Below, one piece after another: positions 12,701-18,700 of a stretch of 42,961 bases of DNA. The DNA is taken from assembly GCA_024398405.1 (NCBI GenBank), contig JAKSJE010000007.1, forward strand, positions 1 to 42,961, in the 5' to 3' direction. The stretch comes from Bacteroidaceae bacterium. Lineage in GTDB: Bacteria; Bacteroidota; Bacteroidia; Bacteroidales; Bacteroidaceae. Within the stretch, counting starts at the first letter, position 1, and each line of letters begins with the position of its first letter. Both the position numbers and the translations under genes were made by a program. The notes beneath the pieces were generated by a model. It was not told the DNA's origin. It did no database searches and saw only the letters and a list, made by a program, of their open reading frames with translations.

Positions 12701-13109
12701 CATACAACGAGGCCAGCGACCTCCAAGAGGAGCAGGAGGTGGCTACTGTGAACTCGAAGTCGTAAGTGCGGGTCGAGTAAGGGAGCACCGTCTCCTCCAG
12801 TTTGTAGATGGAGAAGCAGAAGTCCTTGTGGTCCTTGGTATTGACAGACACACCGAACCCATAGCCATAAGTGTTGGCATCGGTGGCTTCATCACGCAGC
12901 GTCACCGCACCAGCATTGCCCGGCAGCGAGTTATACGAGAGGTTGTCGTTCTTGCTTGTACTCCCACCACCTCCCTTGTATTCCACGAAGGACAATGGTG
13001 AGATGGTCTGCTGTGCGAGGGCTTCATGGCAGAAGACCATCACCAGTGACAAAAGCACGATACTGCTAATCTGTTTCCTTTTCATTATCTGATAGTTTGT
13101 TTGTTTCAT
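756..13109 (-). CDS. Giant multidomain secreted surface protein (4,117 aa)
   Basis: A signal peptide ends near residue 33 (EALAQQ). The ATG at 13085 (MKRKQ) is an alternative start that keeps it. Three units of about 245 residues (starting near 241, 483 and 778) each open with G-[ST]-G-T-x-x-D-P-F and close with GEL-C-[YF]-LLNG, a GLUG-like parallel beta-helix pattern. Carboxypeptidase-regulatory-like sandwiches lie near 1700-1900, a short coiled region near 2440-2480 and a Gly/Asn/Asp-rich stretch near 2520-2580. Two LamG/concanavalin-like domains lie near 3060-3210 and 3280-3410, a BACON-like domain near 3555-3645, and a VAAFVD module near 3680-3750. The tail FIIDGRKVLRK resembles a type IX sorting end. 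It is the last gene of the minus-strand operon, 51 bases after the small lipoprotein. Adhesion or glycan binding is inferred; no catalytic motif was recognised. Confidence 0.85.
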   Translation of the reverse strand: MKQTNYQIMKRKQISSIVLLSLVMVFCHEALAQQTISPLSFVEYKGGGGSTSKNDNLSYNSLPGNAGAVTLRDEATDANTYGYGFGVSVNTKDHKDFCFSIYKLEETVLPYSTRTYDFEFTVATSCSSWRSLASLYEFATLDDARSTIVQTDLDNHPDKPTVPAKGKLVCSAWASNNGTWQKGTGNSRVTLDNSRGSTAATLIRYYLLAVTNDRYDKSGKFAWGGFKPTKTVSETVYQLHGTGTQKDPFLIGGADDLCKFRDMVNGGGGNLCARLTRDIDMTGVIWIPIGRYTSDNTCRTGFAGTFDGDGYVVRNLSGSSTNDHDMGLIGRAAPGCLIRNLLVENVDFTSLYCSGGAIGYAHSDVTVENVGVVGDIRLKYLKTGYEGLGGITGGCGTNCAATKCYTYYDKLNGRGSLHASRSYCGNDVRRMSARGELCYLLNGSSGIRPTWLQTIGADDYPVLRDANPVYLTGTVFHNGELQLKGSGTADDPFQILNDNDLKFFADLVSHGYATICGKLLTDIDYAAYTSVSGMIGTESCPYSGIFDGNGHSIKMNFAVKEDGAGLFRFTRDVTVGNLMLLGAVSGTGTVGGLIAHAEGKTDVTRVLNKVEIRSQVSGSGLLGGFVGSVADNGSLWMGDCGFVGGFAAAGSSGNGGMVGSVGKNVKVELKNCFFVPERVDIKVDGNSFTFVRWQEGNGATVSLADCFYTKVMGREQGVAVTDEQVRDGELCFLLNGQSNADATWLQTLGTDAYPTLWLASRVYRLGNGTYSNDQSPLPGSGTAVDPFLIGSPTDLETFRDFVNRSKSRACARLTADIDMMDRNWIPIGRYTEDGTCRFAYSGTIDGDGFVISNLSGRSTTDRYLGLVGLATEDCTVKNLILNNVKLEGLNCCAPFIGNCQGNAAPTIENCASIGILIFSADQSDGNSAGGIIGSGSLKKTRNCYSVYSRLSGTGNSNAVNCYYGSDVEKKAATGELCYLLNGGTGSNHLWLQSIGTDPYPVQRGSLKVDRKDGQYYNIDFSESDNTPYDKELSSNDMRVIHHGGNLYEFIMNLGTKDGQGEHPFPDMRLSYNEDGSWVDIAELKNINREKVAFDKDWSGDISYSKGQFINPHTFQTQTPVFWIMQGNKTSVKTTSLLWLAPEGTKPIRLFKTETMTMPVRQVTSLTQPTAAPTGANAVNVTEATMDLQSDTPGTTTAVITSPNQVYSLGLWDATDNRFISTQEIPEGAQNATVSMPQQDRIHDIVALMYARQVNMAGTASDTTYVTYGVPFKVRPIHSIRRTNASQTYNNTNNLRWAIAFPEDEDLMADDNFSLTRAYKSDLSDAVPIKSFGLRDYKEVTVENDSVMGWFSFSDTSKDALSTAERYDDTQSAFGQWNLTGEAKAILTAYKYPARYIYYNVERVTISTLWTDSANYKARWKVLLTNVLPKVDSVKVIKTPDWERTHKVRLRLVLRNPYPEDLVGENDRMSVMEERKRQGFNSRMFAWDEKARIIIRRFSKEDEHYNGVDEVAETIIVEGGDVKSDPLTGNWFVEVFDTQTAPDTHYYYQAVVDNSKSDYPICTNMTEPTVSSEADANACYTNTIGSISDFKASQGEFVGLVGLSWESDNTGTLSLTKQRYKLGYDPVNSVKADDQTSEDDKDDDATDDGGQQSVIRIDGHKATDSHSLAGQVDEYILTKTITRRGKVYADTVRTLGYSVYKAGRISGYVRMADGMAFPGKVEVRVRLTSPERLLLRNIYARDGETLVMPGYTFDTEDITVTAGDDGYYEVDSLCYYGSGVQYTVTASSGNASFYNTTGESGGIALTLEDANHEYTNVDFVCRDTQRISGRIVYAGSTVPVRDMEFYVNDRKLVDTEGKAIVTDAAGEFSFAVPKLEMSIQARKNGHVLSGEGYILGGANASERVFTPTQDYDVTMTDSTTIRLVGRVAGGDAEGGKPLGFGESRNILGDSITLVLQLEGDNTSFIHYNMDNPDEKSVSRTFTQDVYLQNGGVRHTGMTNATFESKRIVIKADNETGEFSLDLFPAKYKLSQFYANGYGTLYLSGEGIHIIDLTDSTTNNRYENGKMQTEYCASFNKTYHAPAQLTVRQTEGGSALDYYGVEKLMVSTVAGLQDMETAWRQNGKVRYVFGHPVFRGGDTYTFLAEAFEEYRYNNSATGSRVRVPVGGRRLTVTNGFDNSHPVVSGLLNASGKMEFSVTPANANFSAVGENALLTLGAAVDIEGYSYQAEPVRAFVTGDRDMGVDVQAAVECTPQILDYIRDPYGANSYAYREKGTQYNWTSHYENDYKEYFQFSPKVGVAFFTEVGLGVMTGNKTEFFIGSDLNWVTQHDITQEDGEYRLSLNDRISTSSDPRDVGAMADIYIGSVSTVDVRKTQSFNVLSDSTYQMLTEAVGSGAIKVIARGTNSHGNDEYLVVADGQYAAPGTERTFVYTQKYILGTLIPSLQRARDRLTLESQDSIDMYNARIMDWQDIIKENERIKVEAMSATKNVTKQSIAGASIDHQEQGSSYYRKVSLKGAKPFTWSVTGGAGHSPGNTGRNNGDGNNEEEQGGNDNDVDNQNDNAENASEGGGGDDSTKDRHRGGRKGSLISGYGVYLSVSLGGGKNASVTNKVRNFVTTIGGSGYHLTCTDNSYIDLDIVCMNDSSLGMVNGTFKKSIDGYEGGSEYHGNSYENGKYTSQKIDTLGCYAHNYVFIQRGGASRNPWTDADSTFFCLDASGNRQPLGERSLRIDNPKITVENPIVYNQPQDEPAVFTVHLTNDTEINDKSKYLTPTTLYLKVDDKSNPDGAKVTMDGQPLKSAHTFVINPGQSIVKTIEVARGGKPYDYDDIKLLFFDNLVTVADSAFISVHYVPNSSPVNLSMPADNWLMNTLSQVDRDGRYYIPVQIDGFSTTQYDNFDHIELQYKKQTESEDQWVNLCSYYADKSLYDKATGQKAMIEDPTKISNIKFYGEKDPVEVRYDLRAVAFCRLGNGYVTRMSKVVSGTKDTRSPEVFGKPKPTDGILGYDDVISLPFTENIAYNYLDKTANFSVQGCTNSSDADHSSYLYFLGSSEQKAVSHVKRFGTDHDFSVEMMVKAQCEGMTGKSAFISLVDDADLSVNNGVTWSFGYLPEEDRLYAAFGDDVVRSRKLGGLSMSISSAMTHVAMTYSAVDSLVRFFVGDTEVKGETALRGKSNVSGYIHLGTNYKGLMSDIALWGYRLSDYEVAEKYKRALSAGEKGLVGYWPTDETHGNIIFDKANGADIYLNDVVWQTPSGYSLRVENKPVELSQDARLLFSRNNDADYTLAFWFRADERTPDDAVLFSAGGDELSETGMGKMRIRFCGGELVLRSEGRTLSLGATKSSLAASVWHHVAVAVNHSFNTASVFLDGEMVGQTSADNVGGIASSAIAFGDADFVGNFDNITLWGMALPEEYIRSNHNIGLSGKEAELLVNLNFEQQLRNSQGTMYVAFSPYNNVIVPETGKIEGKVMVDDAAVTPDADIYAPIRDGVGLQNLPFSWSSTDNELQINILKSDAEVNNQQVNLVVRNVEDLNGNPMMNPQMWSVYVNRNVIEWDADHIDVDIIYGSDTTVTVGFMNKSGRNISYSIDSNTSWLTLSKTKGWLAPLSSDDLRISVDRNMAPGSYSTFIYITDEDGLVSKLNFNLVVDVTFPYDEFPLDSTYSETMNIIAAVKKKSSSGNWVIDMNPKDIVAAFVDNKCLSLTPVSVDAIRNTAYAFMTIAGNSNIQDRVIEFYLWNAADGQIYVLEPGTETLTESGTKWEPYYIRYCNRQVIGADRPVVLRTTKQKAQWINLAKGWNWVSFNVRVPASNRLNNIFSGISEFTTGDIIQQMGTNFASYQSDRTWDDGMADVTLTKNDVFQIYSHYGGLITVLGAEFETHERVAELVFRNGSSWASLPYLLDVSQPINSALSDFVPGGPKAPAGTVIKSHDQFAVATDDGQWLGSLKYLIPGEGYYVKRNGLTDTVSISFTNTFVGKTPERPTRSLLADATPEEYVSSMPIVADWMDGEYREGDLLLAIANGRVVGVAEKTDGRFFLTVNADEGTEIRFAKMRDGQVVAATRKGIRYTATGVLGTLQSPYLIDFSDTDANSVYDITGIKYGDIESINARRGVFIIDGRKVLRK

Positions 13110-13160
13110 GTTTCATGCTCGTCCAAGCCTCCTGGCTTCTCATTGCCGGTTCCGAGTCCA

Positions 13161-13658
13161 TTACAGCCAGTCCAGTAGATGTCCTTTCTCCCTGCGGTTC
13201 TCGCCTAGTCTGCTACCGTCGGTGTAAGGAAAACTGAGGGCAGTGAACGTACCTCCCAGAGTGGCTGAATAGTAACGTACCTCCACAAATATCTCCTGTC
13301 GTCCCTCGTCTTCGGGTATGCTGAAGATGGAGAGGTTGTAGCGCCAGTAGTATTCTGATGAGTCGAAGATGGGATGTGCCATGCCGCGGCAGCAGCCATC
13401 GACGAAGGCGGCCACCATGTCGCAGGAGTCAATCTTGCACGGGATGCCGAACTCGTCGATGATCATGCACATGGATGAATACGAGAGTCCCGGCATCACC
13501 TTCCAGTCCGGACGCTCGCACTTGGTCAGCGTCCCACTGATATACTCATAGTATGGGTTATGGGAAGTCGGGGAGTCCTTGGTCCCTTCATTATCGTCAC
13601 TGCTGCATGAGGCAAGCAGGAGAACTGCTGTGAGCAGGATGGTTGTCAGTCTTTTCAT
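13161..13658 (-). CDS. Small lipoprotein sharing a module with the giant protein (165 aa)
   Basis: An n-region MKR and a hydrophobic core end in the lipobox LLASC, with Cys18 followed by SSDDNEG. Acidic residues right after the cysteine are typical of surface-exposed Bacteroidota lipoproteins. The mature part contains DMVAAFVDGCCRG and, later, EIFVEVRYYSA. The same layout (DIVAAFVDN, then a VIEFYLWNA strand) occurs in the giant protein near residues 3680-3750. That VAAFVD/EFYLW pattern recurs in Bacteroidota secreted proteins; its function is not known to me. The gene starts 10 bases after the upstream lipoprotein and 51 bases before the giant gene, so co-transcription is likely. Confidence 0.8.
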   Translation of the reverse strand: MKRLTTILLTAVLLLASCSSDDNEGTKDSPTSHNPYYEYISGTLTKCERPDWKVMPGLSYSSMCMIIDEFGIPCKIDSCDMVAAFVDGCCRGMAHPIFDSSEYYWRYNLSIFSIPEDEGRQEIFVEVRYYSATLGGTFTALSFPYTDGSRLGENRREKGHLLDWL

Positions 13659-13668
13659 TGTGTCGTAT

Positions 13669-15111
13669 CTATTTGTTCGCTACAGGACGTATGGCACAGC
13701 CCTCCCAGCGGTTTATAGGTCTCGTGTATCTTGCAGTCGAAGTGAAGCCCATCTGGTATGCGTCAGTTATATAGCCGGCTACGCCCGACGTGGTGCCTAT
13801 GGTAGCCGACCAGTAGTTTCCGCCACCATCAGTGACAGGCAGGAAGATGGAGCGTCCTTCGTAGCCCTCCCTGAGGCTCGTGACAGCATAGCCGCTCACG
13901 CCTTCACGCACGGTCCATTCCCAGTTGCAGTTGTCAGCGTCGAGCAACTCATCCCAGTCACCTTTGGTAGGCATACGCATGACTCCGGCTGACAGCACGG
14001 AGGCTATGTCATAGGCAGCCGCCAGTGTGGCGCCGCCATCGGTCAGGTCGGACTTTCCTTTTAGGAACGGTGTCCCTGACTTATACATGTAACTGCCCTC
14101 GCCGAACGACCTCCTTGCTCCAGTCTCGCCCCATGCGAACCAATCGCCGGCTGCCGTCTCGTTGTCAGCGCCGATGTTCGTCGCCGACCACAAGACCGAC
14201 AGTCCGAGGTCAACGAGGTCTGACGGTGCGGAGGTCAGTGATGCGGGAGTCAGTGATGTCGGCACTGACATAATCGTGGCGCGCTCCAGAGTGAAGCCGT
14301 TTGTCCGTCCACGGTATTCGGTGACTGCCCTGTCTCCGTAGCGGTAGGTTATCTTCAGCCGCTGTCCGGTGGTGAACGGACGTGTGTAAACATAGTAGGT
14401 GTCACCTGCCGCAATGGTTCCTCTGAGCACTACCATGTAGGATTCCACGCCCGACTCTGTCGTCACTGCCGGGCTGCCGGCCGTCTGTATGCCGGCAACT
14501 GCCGCACCCGTCAGCGCCTGACCGTCCTGGGTCGCGATGGTGACTGACGAGCAGTCGCATGGTGACGTGACCTCAAGCATGGCTCCAAGGTTGTACATCT
14601 TGAGTGTGTCGCCAGAGCTGTACCGGGACACCTGCACCATCGAGGCGGGGTCGAAACTGCCGTCCACGGCTGTCTGGACAGGGAGGAAAAGCACATGATT
14701 GACTCTCGGTCTGCTGAGGCCATTACCATCGAAGCCCAACGTCATCTCCTCACGATAGGGATAGACAGCGAGAAACGCACTGGCTTTGCGGTCGGTCATG
14801 CCACCGAAGACGCCGAACGTGGCGCCGGCGCCACCGGTGAGGACGAACGGAGTCTGACGCGACACGGCATCGACATAAGTGAACACTCCCAACCTGTCTC
14901 CTTCCTGCCACAATGTGGCCCAGTCGGCCGGGCGCAGGCAGGTACGGGTGGACGCACTGGCAGTGCCTTCGTCATAGCCGCAGAAAAGGGTCTTGCGCAC
15001 AAGTTCAGGCTCTGACGATATGTCAGGAGCATCGGAGACATCGTCGCTGCCGCATGAAGCGAACAGGACAGCGACCATGAGTCGGCAAAACAGTCTGAAC
15101 GGTCTATTCAT
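13669..15111 (-). CDS. Fimbrillin-like lipoprotein with C-terminal FISUMP-type domain (480 aa)
   Basis: The start chosen is ATG at 15111 (MNRPFRLFC), because it places a short signal peptide before LFASC, with Cys20 and then GSDD. The frame stays open to 15153, but that adds a charged extension without a role. The N-terminal two thirds resemble Mfa2/fimbrillin-type beta-sandwich lipoproteins (ALYPY-like FLAVYPYREE, GGMTD). From VDLGLSVLWSATNIGA the C-terminus has the pattern of the Fibrobacter-paralogous (FISUMP) domain: DWFAWGET, RMPTKGDWDELL, YWSATIG, CAIRPV. Such proteins sit on the cell surface as pilus tips, anchors or adhesins. It lies between the small peptide (29-base gap) and the small lipoprotein (10-base gap). 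Confidence 0.8.
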   Translation of the reverse strand: MNRPFRLFCRLMVAVLFASCGSDDVSDAPDISSEPELVRKTLFCGYDEGTASASTRTCLRPADWATLWQEGDRLGVFTYVDAVSRQTPFVLTGGAGATFGVFGGMTDRKASAFLAVYPYREEMTLGFDGNGLSRPRVNHVLFLPVQTAVDGSFDPASMVQVSRYSSGDTLKMYNLGAMLEVTSPCDCSSVTIATQDGQALTGAAVAGIQTAGSPAVTTESGVESYMVVLRGTIAAGDTYYVYTRPFTTGQRLKITYRYGDRAVTEYRGRTNGFTLERATIMSVPTSLTPASLTSAPSDLVDLGLSVLWSATNIGADNETAAGDWFAWGETGARRSFGEGSYMYKSGTPFLKGKSDLTDGGATLAAAYDIASVLSAGVMRMPTKGDWDELLDADNCNWEWTVREGVSGYAVTSLREGYEGRSIFLPVTDGGGNYWSATIGTTSGVAGYITDAYQMGFTSTARYTRPINRWEGCAIRPVANK

Positions 15112-15140
15112 AATCGGAAGTCTTTTCGTGTTACACGTTC

Positions 15141-15311
15141 TCACCAGGGACAACCGCCTGAAGCGGCGGCTGACTTGACCTCGTCGTCCTCAATCGAGCC
15201 GCGGTGGGTTTGTCCCTCGATGTTGCCGCCATCCGACCCGGCGCACATACTTGACTGATGGAGAGTGCGTGACACTGACAGCGGTCTGACGTAAGTTTTC
15301 TTTTTCACCAT
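15141..15311 (-). CDS. Small peptide with KxYVRP...MCAGS pattern (56 aa)
   Basis: The start is ATG at 15311 (MVKKKTYVRP). It lies about 11 bases after the predicted transcription start of the promoter at 15328-15359, whereas the next upstream start would precede that site. The basic N-terminus, the YVRP motif, then MCAGS about 11 residues later, and a Gly/Ser/acidic tail ending SGGCPW follow a pattern shared with the 61-residue peptide at 39373. It is the first gene of the operon, 29 bases before the fimbrillin-like lipoprotein. No signal peptide or transmembrane segment is visible. I know of similar short Bacteroidales ORFs beside surface proteins but of no assigned function. Two cysteines and a GG could suggest a processed peptide, which is speculation. 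Confidence 0.6.
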   Translation of the reverse strand: MVKKKTYVRPLSVSRTLHQSSMCAGSDGGNIEGQTHRGSIEDDEVKSAAASGGCPW

Positions 15312-15327
15312 ATATATAATCGTCACG

Positions 15328-15359
15328 CAAAGTTATGTATTTATTTAATCACCACCAAA
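15328..15359 (-). promoter_or_regulatory. Promoter of the peptide-lipoprotein-giant operon
   Basis: Read on the minus strand: TTTG (15359-15356), a 20-base spacer, then TAACTTTG (15335-15328). This is a full match to the Bacteroidota consensus. The predicted start near 15322 precedes the peptide ATG at 15311 by about 11 bases. Confidence 0.8.
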
Positions 15360-15721
15360 AAAAGTTTTCCATTGTCACCATTGAATCATCAGCCGCCATG
15401 AGAGGACGAGACAGCAGCGACGGCTCAACACTCTGACTCTCTAATGATAGCAGAGACAACACACTACTGTCCGAGAGACAAATGTAGGACACCAAAAACA
15501 CATCGCCAGAAAGAGTACGTTCGTTCGCATGCCAACATCAGGGCCACCGCTTACCAAGACCTTAGAGAGCGCATGACGAGAGTTTGGTGAGCGTTCTCTC
15601 AGACATCGGCAAGCGCAGTCGCCGACCTCGCCGAGAGCAGTCACTGCCACGGACAACCGATGGCATCGTGACATACAACAGATGGCATCGTAGTCAGTTC
15701 GTTATTTTTTCGTGAGAATCA
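15336..15721. other. Divergent intergenic region without a gene
   Basis: About 385 bases separate the minus operon promoter from the plus glycoside hydrolase promoter. No frame here looks coding. The minus frame of 77 codons at 15441-15674 has no recognisable motif. The one notable element is the 22-base direct repeat near the right end, annotated separately. Confidence 0.6.
15653..15697 (+). repeat. Two 22-bp direct repeats upstream of the hydrolase promoter
   Basis: GATGGCATCGT occurs at 15659-15669 and 15681-15691, each preceded by ACAAC plus one variable base, giving a 22-base period (two helical turns). The pair ends about 30 bases before the -33 element at 15722, a usual place for an activator site. 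The binding protein is unknown. Confidence 0.55.
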
Positions 15722-15752
15722 TTGGTTGTTTGACAATTTTTGTATAACTTCG
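15722..15752 (+). promoter_or_regulatory. Promoter of the glycoside hydrolase gene
   Basis: TTG at 15722-15724, a 20-base spacer and TAACTTCG at 15745-15752 match the Bacteroidota consensus with one mismatch in the -7 box. Transcription would start near 15758, which rules out the upstream TTG at 15726 as the gene start. Confidence 0.6.
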
Positions 15753-15794
15753 CGATACTTGCAACACATAATCAGTAAACCAACCGACAATAAC

Positions 15795-18700
15795 ATGATA
15801 CCAATGAAACAGAAAAACATCAAGGCGTTATTCTCAGCGAGTGTCCTCTCGGCACTTGCCGTCGTCTTCTGTCCATCGTCTGGACAGGCTCAGAGTGTGA
15901 TATTCCCACAGCTGGCACAGCCTGGCATGGCGGTCATGGACAACCCGGAGGAGGGGGTATGGGTCCTCAGCAACGCCCTCCTCACCGCAAGATACGTCAT
16001 GGATGACGGTAAACTGAGGTTCGGCGGTTGTGAGGAGATGGACCTCGAGGCGGGCACGGAACTGTTCGAGGTCAGTTTCGGCTCCAACGGCTCCAAGACA
16101 GTCCGGGCTTCCGACATGACCATACAGTCCATCAAGACGAAGGAACTGAAAGGCGACCCTGACGCCGTGAAGGGCAGTGACCGCTTCGACGGGAAGGCTC
16201 TCGAGGTGACGTACGGCTATAAGTACTCCACGTCGAACATAACGGTCGTCTGGCGCGCCGTGCTCCGTGACGGCAGCCACTACCTACGGACGGAGATGGA
16301 GATACACACTGACAAGGACGTGCAGTTCTTCAACCTCACCCCGATGAGGTACGACGTCAATACCACGACGGCCGGATGCACGCCGGAGGTTGTGGGGAAC
16401 ACCCGCGGCGCAGTGGTGGTCAGCGACAAGCTCTTCGCCGGTCTTGAGACGCCGATGGGCAAGAACACAGCCGGAAACAGCAGCGACGAGCCGGAGGGGA
16501 CGGTCATCCAGACGTTCAAGGACACCTGGTCGGGCGCCGGCAGCTGGACTCTGCTGGCTGAGGACGAGGTGCCGAAGCGGGTCAACGAGGTGGGCTACTA
16601 CTATCCTGACGTCCGCTATAAGCAGAAGAGCATAGTGCTGAAGGACAAGGGAACGTTCCGTACGGAGATTCTCTATGCCAGCGGCTCCCACCGTCTGAAC
16701 ATCTGCGGTGTGGACCTGATCGACGCGGACGGCAACGTGGCAGCATCGGACTACCACTTCGGTTTCACCGGTAGTCAGAAGGAGAACAACGTGTATTCGT
16801 TCCAGGTGCCGTATGCGGGGTCGTTCAAGGTGCGCTACTTAGTGGAGACCAGGACTGAGACCATCACATCCTCCGGAAACATCACCATGACACTGTCGGT
16901 GAAGGAAGGGAGTGAGGAGCAGGATGACGCCATCGTCCCTGTGAAAGGTGTGTGGAGCCGTGCCACGACTCTAAAAGCCAACGACGACTGGAAGGTGTCT
17001 TCCGTGGTCGGCCTCGTGGCTCCGGGACAGCAGAGACGTTCATTCCTCGCATACAGCGAACGTGAGCGCGCAGTGCCTTGGAGGGCTTTCCCTTGCTACA
17101 TATCATGGTACGAACTCAACATAGACCGCAACAACGCACCGGCTCCATCATACAAGGGTAACATGACCATAGACCAGTGTGTTGACGTAATGAACCACTG
17201 GCAGAGCGATTTCTACGACCGCTTCGGCACCGCACCGAAGGCATTCGTATGGGATGACGGATGGGACAGTTATGGCACATGGACATTCAGCCCGAACTTC
17301 CCGAACGGATTCAGGGAGATTGACGACCTGGCTCGCGGGATGCAGACCGGCATCGGGGCATGGTTAGGACCGGTAGGCGGATACGGACAGAGCGGCAACT
17401 ACCGCCGTCAGTACTGGACATCGAAGGGACAGAAGATGGAACTCTCGAACCCTAACTACTACAAGGTGTTCAAGGATGCCGCGAAGAACCTCACCGTGGA
17501 CCAGGGCTATGACTTCAGATTCTTCAAGTTCGACGGCATATCCGGACAGTTCTCGGCCACGGGACCTGACGCCGGAACCGTGGGCGAAGAGAATGCGGAG
17601 GGCATCATACGTCTCGAGCGCTTCGTGCGGGAGGAACTGAAGGAGGACATCTTCTTCAACACCACCGTAGGTACGTGGGCAAGTCCGTTCTGGTACCACT
17701 TCACCGACGCCACATGGAGACAGGAGAATGACTACGGCACCATCGGCAACAACAAGACGGATCGCGAGAACTGGATCACCTACCGCGACCGGCTGGTCTA
17801 TCAGAACTATGTGCAGAACAGTCCTATCTGCCCTATCAACACCCTTATGACACATGGATTCATACTCTCCACCCATGGGGCAGTCTCGAAGTCGATGGAC
17901 TACGAGGCCGTGCGGCGCGAACTGCGCTGTGCGTTCGCTTGCGGCAGCGGAATGGTGGAACTGTATAATGACTACGCCCTGATGAACTCCATCAACGGCG
18001 GACTGCTATGGAAGGATCTCGCCGAATGCATGGCATGGCAGGAGGAGAACGCCGATGTGCTGCCTGACATCCACTGGGTGGGCGGAAACCCGTGGGACGG
18101 AAGCAAGGCGAACGTGTATGGCTGGGCAAGCTGGAACGGCAGGAAGTCAACCCTGGCTCTACGTAATGGCGCCAACAACGCCCAGACGTTCAAGACCACG
18201 CTGCGCAAAGCCCTCGACATACCGGACTATGTCAAGGGAACCATACAACTGCGCAAGGCTTTCGCCATTCAGGATCAACTCAGAGGACTGACAGAGAACA
18301 CACCTATCGACATCGACGAGGAACTCACGCTCACTCTCCCTGCATCATCGCTGTTCGTGTTCAGTGGTGCGGAGGGAGACGCCGAGGCTGTCAGGGTGGA
18401 GCACATCAGTCTCGACAAGGATTTATACGAGCTCAGCGTCAACCATGACTTCATCCCGGTGGCGCACATCAGTCCCCTCAACGCATGGAACAAAGCGGTG
18501 GCATGGGAATGCTCCGACCCATCTGTTGCGACCATAGACAGCAAGACCGGCCTGATGAAGACACTCAAGAAGGGTACCTGCACCATCACGGCAACGACTG
18601 AGGACGGTGGCATGAAGGCTACCGCGACTGTAGTGATTGACGTTCCCGACTACAACGTCTCATTCGACAAAGACGCCAACGCCTCACGTTCCGACCGCTA

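Noticed and set aside
15726..15794. Extension of the hydrolase gene to TTG 15726
   Set aside because: It lies inside the promoter and would bury the signal peptide behind 23 residues.
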